NCBI GenBank assembly: GCA_051744845.1
Contig: JBNJDJ010000038.1
Coordinates: 1-18,745 of the forward strand
Direction: 5' to 3'
Source of the DNA: JBNJDJ01 sp051744845
Lineage (GTDB): Bacteria; Bacillota; Clostridia; Peptostreptococcales; Acidaminobacteraceae
DNA length: 18,745 nucleotides
The first letter of the stretch is position 1, and each line of letters opens with the position of its first letter. This document shows positions 15,821-18,745 of this stretch, piece by piece. Made by a program: the position numbers and the translations under genes. Below the pieces are notes generated by a model. That model ran no database searches, was not told the origin of the DNA, and was given only the letters and a program-made list of their open reading frames with translations.

Positions 15821-16644
15821 TTTTTTAAGTTTTCTGACTTAGACTCTCCTAGGTATACTCTTAATACATTTGGTACATTAAAATCTTTATTTCCTATTCC
15901 ATATCCAATTTTTTTTACTGTTAAAGCTTTCTTTTTAGTAAATTCATTTGCTACAGCTTTTAAAATTGCTGCACCAGTTGGCGTTGTAGTTTCTGATTCA
16001 ACAAGACCCATTTTTACTGGAACATCTTTCAAAATCTCAAGTGTAGCTGGGGCAGGTACTGGTATTTTCCCATGGGCACAGTTAACATATCCACCACCTA
16101 ATTCTAAAGGAGAAGAAATTACTTTATCAATATTTAAGTAATCTATACATATTGCTCCACCAATTATATCTACTATTGAATCTATTGCTCCAACTTCATG
16201 AAAATGAACTTCTTCTAATGGTTTCCCATGTACTTTTCCCTCAGCCATTGCTACTTCATAGAAAATATCAACACTCATTTTCTTTACATTATCATTTAAA
16301 TCACTTTCTAAAATCATATTTTTAATCATCTTAAAATTACGATGTTTTCCATGATTTTCATTATGATTATGGTCATGAGTATGACCCAGGTGGTCGTGAT
16401 TATGATCATCATGAGAATGTTCATGGTTATTATCTTCAAGATCATCTTTTAACTTAACAGTTACTTTTGTACCTGTAATACCCATTTTTTTATCCTTTTT
16501 AATATCTAATTCAAACTCATTATTTATTTTTAATTTATTTAATTCATTTTTTACATAATCTTGATCTACACCTAAGTCTATTAAAGCACCTAAATTCATA
16601 TCTCCACTTATTCCACTTTTACAGTCATAATATAAAATAGTCAT
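15808..16644 (-). CDS. larC: Nickel insertion protein LarC, N-terminal half (larC1)
   Basis: The first larC frame encodes 278 residues if no frameshift occurs. It begins with the family motif YYDCKSGISGDMNLGALIDLG and contains VHFHEVGAIDSIVDIIGGAICIDYL, VNCAHGKIPVPAPATLEIL and ESETTTPTGAAIL. A histidine/aspartate-rich tract at about residues 74-101 (fourteen His) is a plausible nickel store, as in other LarC proteins. AAAGGA eight bases before ATG 16644 sets the start. It is the first gene of larC-larE-larB and has an extended -10 promoter upstream. The frame ends in TAA (15808-15810) shortly after a run of nine A, where a -1 shift joins it to larC2. No larA racemase gene is in the window, so the enzyme that uses the cofactor must be elsewhere. 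Confidence 0.94.
   Translation of the reverse strand: MTILYYDCKSGISGDMNLGALIDLGVDQDYVKNELNKLKINNEFELDIKKDKKMGITGTKVTVKLKDDLEDNNHEHSHDDHNHDHLGHTHDHNHNENHGKHRNFKMIKNMILESDLNDNVKKMSVDIFYEVAMAEGKVHGKPLEEVHFHEVGAIDSIVDIIGGAICIDYLNIDKVISSPLELGGGYVNCAHGKIPVPAPATLEILKDVPVKMGLVESETTTPTGAAILKAVANEFTKKKALTVKKIGYGIGNKDFNVPNVLRVYLGESKSENLKKKSK
15817..15828 (-). promoter_or_regulatory. Slippery site for -1 ribosomal frameshift in larC
   Basis: On the minus strand TTAAAAAAAAAG sits three codons before the larC1 stop. Zero-frame decoding is TTA AAA AAA AAG; slipping back one base on the A run enters the larC2 frame. No strong downstream stimulatory hairpin is evident. Transcriptional slippage on the A9 run is an alternative route to the same product. 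Confidence 0.8.
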
Positions 16645-16679
16645 TAATTATTCCTTTCAATATATTTTAAGCTTTTTTG

Positions 16680-16688
16680 ATTATATCA
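16680..16688 (-). promoter_or_regulatory. Extended -10 promoter of the lar operon
   Basis: TGATATAAT on the minus strand is a perfect extended -10, 36 bases upstream of the larC start, with only a weak -35 (TTTTAA-like). A 13-base palindrome AAATCA-T-TGATTT (16714-16726) lies just upstream and could bind a regulator. The rest of the gap to 16892 shows no gene. Confidence 0.5.
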
Positions 16689-16892
16689 GTTTGATTTTTT
16701 TATTAAAAGTGATAAATCATTGATTTTGTTTAATTTTATCTAAGACCTTAAATTTCTTTAGCTTTGCTATATCCATACGTGTTAGGATAGTTGTCGTAAA
16801 CATAGTATAATCATCTATTTTTATATATATTCATTCTAAAAAAAATCATAAAATATATAAACCACCAAACATAAAACTAATGGCTTAATTAT

Positions 16893-17486
16893 CTATATTT
16901 TTTTATAAAGATCATCTAATTTAATCACTTCACTTCTTCCAAATTTTAATATCTCTAATCCTAGTTCTTTTCTTTTTGGAGTAAATGATGCTGTTGTTTC
17001 AATTGGAACAATACAATTATAATTTAAAGCAAATGCTGAGCTACAAGTTTCTAATACACATACATCCGTTGCTGCACCTACAATAACTAAATTTTCAATA
17101 TTCTTTCCTTGCAGAGTATTATGAAGGTCTGTATCAAAAAAAGCATCCCATCTGTTTTTTACAATTAATTCTTCGCCTTTTTTAGGTTTAAGTGGTGGAA
17201 TAATTTCTGCATCTTTGCTTCCTTTAACAAAATGTTTATGTTTTTTTACTTCAAATCTTTTTGCTAACATTTCCCAATCAGAAAAATCTTCTTTATATTC
17301 TGTCTTAATATTTATCACTAACATATTATTTTTATTAAAATAATCTTTTAATTTTACTATTGGTGTAACAATATCTTCTTGTTTCGATACATCAACATTT
17401 AACATTTGAACTAATGAACCATCTGGTGCACCGCCACCGTATTGCATATCTACTATTAAAAGTGCTGTATTTTTATTATCTAACAT
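16893..17486 (-). CDS. Cysteine hydrolase, isochorismatase/nicotinamidase family
   Basis: A 197-residue single-domain hydrolase. The family triad is visible: Asp13 in LLIVDMQ, Lys110 in VKNRWDAFFDTDL and Cys143 in VGAATDVCV, with the preceding small residues that form the cis-peptide. FFDTDL is also typical. Substrates in this family include nicotinamide, isochorismate, ureidoacrylate and carbamoyl compounds; the metal-binding Asp-x-His set of nicotinamidases is not obvious, so I do not name a substrate. AGGAGG lies eight bases before ATG 17486. The gene is upstream of, and in the same direction as, the lar operon (248 bases apart), and divergent from hgcA with a 203-base shared intergenic region containing several palindromes. 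Confidence 0.9.
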   Translation of the reverse strand: MLDNKNTALLIVDMQYGGGAPDGSLVQMLNVDVSKQEDIVTPIVKLKDYFNKNNMLVINIKTEYKEDFSDWEMLAKRFEVKKHKHFVKGSKDAEIIPPLKPKKGEELIVKNRWDAFFDTDLHNTLQGKNIENLVIVGAATDVCVLETCSSAFALNYNCIVPIETTASFTPKRKELGLEILKFGRSEVIKLDDLYKKI

Positions 17487-17528
17487 ATTTTTATCCTCCT
17501 AGATATCTTTTATAATTTATTATATATT

Positions 17529-17568
17529 TAATAATACCATATTATTAGTATAAAACTAAAATTTAGTT
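17529..17568. promoter_or_regulatory. Two palindromes in the hydrolase-hgcA intergenic region
   Basis: TAATAATA-CCA-TATTATTA (17529-17547) and AACTAAA-A-TTTAGTT (17554-17568) are both perfect. They lie 43 to 82 bases upstream of the hydrolase start, where they could overlap its promoter. In a very AT-rich genome such repeats can arise by chance. Confidence 0.4.
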
Positions 17569-17640
17569 AAATTAATCTTTTTGATTTAAATATTTGGTGT
17601 TTTTCATTTTATAAGACTTTTAACTTTCATCACTTTATTA

Positions 17641-17646
17641 TATAAT
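17641..17646 (+). promoter_or_regulatory. Probable -10 of hgcA
   Basis: TATAAT lies 43 bases upstream of the hgcA start; the -35 at 17 bases (TTTTAA, 17618-17623) is poor. Transcription would begin near 17653, at the edge of the palindrome that follows. Confidence 0.45.
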
Positions 17647-17650
17647 TCAA

Positions 17651-17673
17651 TAAAGATTAAATATTAATCTATA
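17651..17673 (+). promoter_or_regulatory. Operator-like palindrome in the hgcA leader
   Basis: AGATTAA-ATA-TTAATCT (17654-17670) is perfectly symmetric, and the symmetry extends to 23 bases with one mismatch on each side. It sits between the -10 and the ribosome binding site (17675-17682). It may be a repressor operator, or as RNA a hairpin next to the Shine-Dalgarno sequence. A single TTAATCT half-site also occurs at 17572-17578. Confidence 0.5.
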
Positions 17674-17689
17674 TAGAAAGGACCAGATT

Positions 17690-18745
17690 ATGTCAGATAT
17701 TTTTAATGACTGTGACTGAGTTGTAGAAGAAAAAAACTCTAGTTTAGAGGGCTTAACGAAAAAAGATGTCTTAGAAAAAGAAAATGAAGAAATTATTTCA
17801 TATGATATATTAAAGCATATTATAGAAGACTGGATTATATTTGAAAATAAAAAAATACCTATAATAAGCACTCATAAGCATGTTAAAGATTATTTAGGTA
17901 CTTTGAAAGTAAGATTAGGAATAAATCGAATGAACTATAAAATCCCTAGTGGTTTATATGCCATTGGTCAGCCAGATAAAAATTCACAAGTAATTGTTTC
18001 TTGTAATTATAAGTTGACCTTTGATGCATTAAGAACTAAGTTAAAAGAAACTAATATTTGGGTTTTAATTTTAGATACCAAAGGGATTAATGTTTGGTGT
18101 GCCGGAGGAAAAGGCACTTTTGGTTCTAAAGAACTAATCTATCAAGTAGAAAAGTGGAATTTAAGCAAACTTGTTAATCATAAAAAACTTATTTTACCTC
18201 AATTAGGAGCAAGCAGTATGGAACCTCACTTAGTTCAAGAATTTACCGGATTTAATATCTCTTATGGTCCTATAAGAGCAAAGGATTTAAAAGAATATTT
18301 AAATACAGGTAAAGCTAGTGAAGAAATGCGACAAGTCAAATTTAATTTTTTTGACAGGCTAGTTTTAACGCCTATTGAATTTATTCATAACTTAAGCTTT
18401 GCTTTAGTTTTTATGATTATTGCGTTAGTTATCAGACAAATTTTTAAAGTTGATCTATTACCTTTGATGCCTTCAATTATTATGGCACTATTTATTGGAT
18501 CAATTATTTTTCCATTAACATTACCTATATTACCTTTTAGAAGTTTTTCAATGAAATCCATTATACTTATTATACCTTTCTTGATTTTTTTAAAAAGTAA
18601 AGAAATTCAACTAATTAGTGATAATGTTTTTTTTGAAACCAGTTATTTTCTTTTATTAGGTTTATTAATTATGTATCAATCTTTTAATTTTACAGGTTCA
18701 ACAACCTTTACTTCTTTTTCTGGAGTAAAAAAAGAAACAAAATAT
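17690..18745 (+). CDS. hgcA: Mercury methylation corrinoid protein HgcA, probable selenoprotein, cut by the right edge
   Basis: The 352 codons seen cover a corrinoid-binding domain of the CdhD/HgcA type and at least four membrane helices. HgcA passes a methyl group from its corrinoid to Hg(II) with the ferredoxin-like HgcB as electron donor; hgcB would lie past the right edge. Diagnostic motifs are LGINRMNYKIPSGLYAIG, WVLILDTKGINVWCAGGKGTFG (cap helix; Cys137 is the lower cobalt ligand), then hydrophobic segments at about 232-252, 256-280, 287-301 and 314-332, and FTGSTTFTSFSGVKKE at the edge. Start: AGAAAGGA seven bases before ATG 17690. Codon 10 is TGA (17717-17719), giving Cys8-Asp9-Sec10 if recoded. 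Compared with the Cys93 numbering of Desulfovibrio ND132 HgcA as I remember it, the N terminus here is about 44 residues longer and contains this motif. A nonsense mutation is the alternative; the next Met (residue 81) has no ribosome binding site. Confidence 0.9.
17717..17749 (+). promoter_or_regulatory. In-frame TGA with SECIS-like hairpin in hgcA
   Basis: CTCTA (17737-17741), loop GTT (17742-17744) and TAGAG (17745-17749) form a perfect 5-bp stem. The apical loop begins 22 bases after the TGA and its first base is G. This agrees with the known layout of bacterial SECIS elements (loop about 16-37 bases after UGA, with G in the first two loop positions). The stem is short and the flanks do not extend it cleanly. 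Confidence 0.7.

Noticed and set aside
16769..16790. TATCC-N10-GGATA inverted repeat between the hydrolase and larC as a terminator or small RNA
   Set aside because: Only five pairs, a ten-base loop and no T-tract in either direction.
17647..17871. Minus-strand frame of 74 codons opposite the start of hgcA
   Set aside because: It is a shadow of hgcA; no ribosome binding site and no recognisable domain.
17930..18745. hgcA starting at Met81 to avoid the TGA
   Set aside because: It has no Shine-Dalgarno sequence and would remove part of the conserved corrinoid domain (KVRLGI before NRMNY), while a good start and ribosome binding site exist upstream of the TGA.

Overview
The window is very AT-rich, about three quarters A+T by eye. 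It has strong AGGAGG-type ribosome binding sites, short intergenic gaps, many AT-rich hairpin-plus-T-tract terminators and lysine- and isoleucine-rich proteins. This suggests a low-GC anaerobic Firmicute of clostridial or Halanaerobiales type. The exact lineage cannot be fixed from sequence alone. No rRNA, tRNA, CRISPR array, IS element or phage gene was seen.

Layout, left to right. (1) The left edge cuts a phosphate-binding lipoprotein gene (pstS, minus strand), preceded by a four-repeat Pho box. (2) On the minus strand follow a methyl-accepting chemotaxis protein, an APC-family amino acid permease with a TAA stop at codon 5, a small cytochrome b5-like lipoprotein and an AI-2E-family membrane protein. 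(3) A TraX-like acyltransferase-type membrane protein is the first plus-strand gene. (4) Next on the minus strand are an Hsp20 chaperone and a heterodimeric ABC exporter operon. The exporter is preceded by a 470-base leader with a sigma-A-type promoter, a 14-codon peptide and two terminator-like hairpins, which look like ribosome-mediated attenuation. (5) DNA topoisomerase III (topB) follows. (6) Then comes a nickel-pincer cofactor operon, larC-larE-larB. larC is split into two frames joined by a run of nine A, so a -1 programmed frameshift probably makes full-length LarC. No larA is present. (7) A cysteine hydrolase of the isochorismatase family comes next. (8) Divergent from it, and running off the right edge, is hgcA, the corrinoid protein of mercury methylation.

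The most interesting feature is hgcA. Its tenth codon is an in-frame TGA. The gene has a good ribosome binding site, the frame is conserved after the TGA into a canonical HgcA (cap-helix motif NVWCAGGK, then membrane helices), and a small hairpin with a G-starting loop lies 17 bases after the TGA, as expected of a bacterial SECIS element. I infer that this HgcA is a selenoprotein carrying Cys-Asp-Sec near its N terminus. That is chemically notable because selenolates bind Hg(II) very tightly. A near-perfect palindrome in the hgcA 5' leader may be its operator.

Several genes here use non-standard decoding or leader control: recoding of UGA in hgcA, frameshifting in larC and probable attenuation of the ABC exporter. 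The permease stop codon is a TAA and is better explained as a real lesion.
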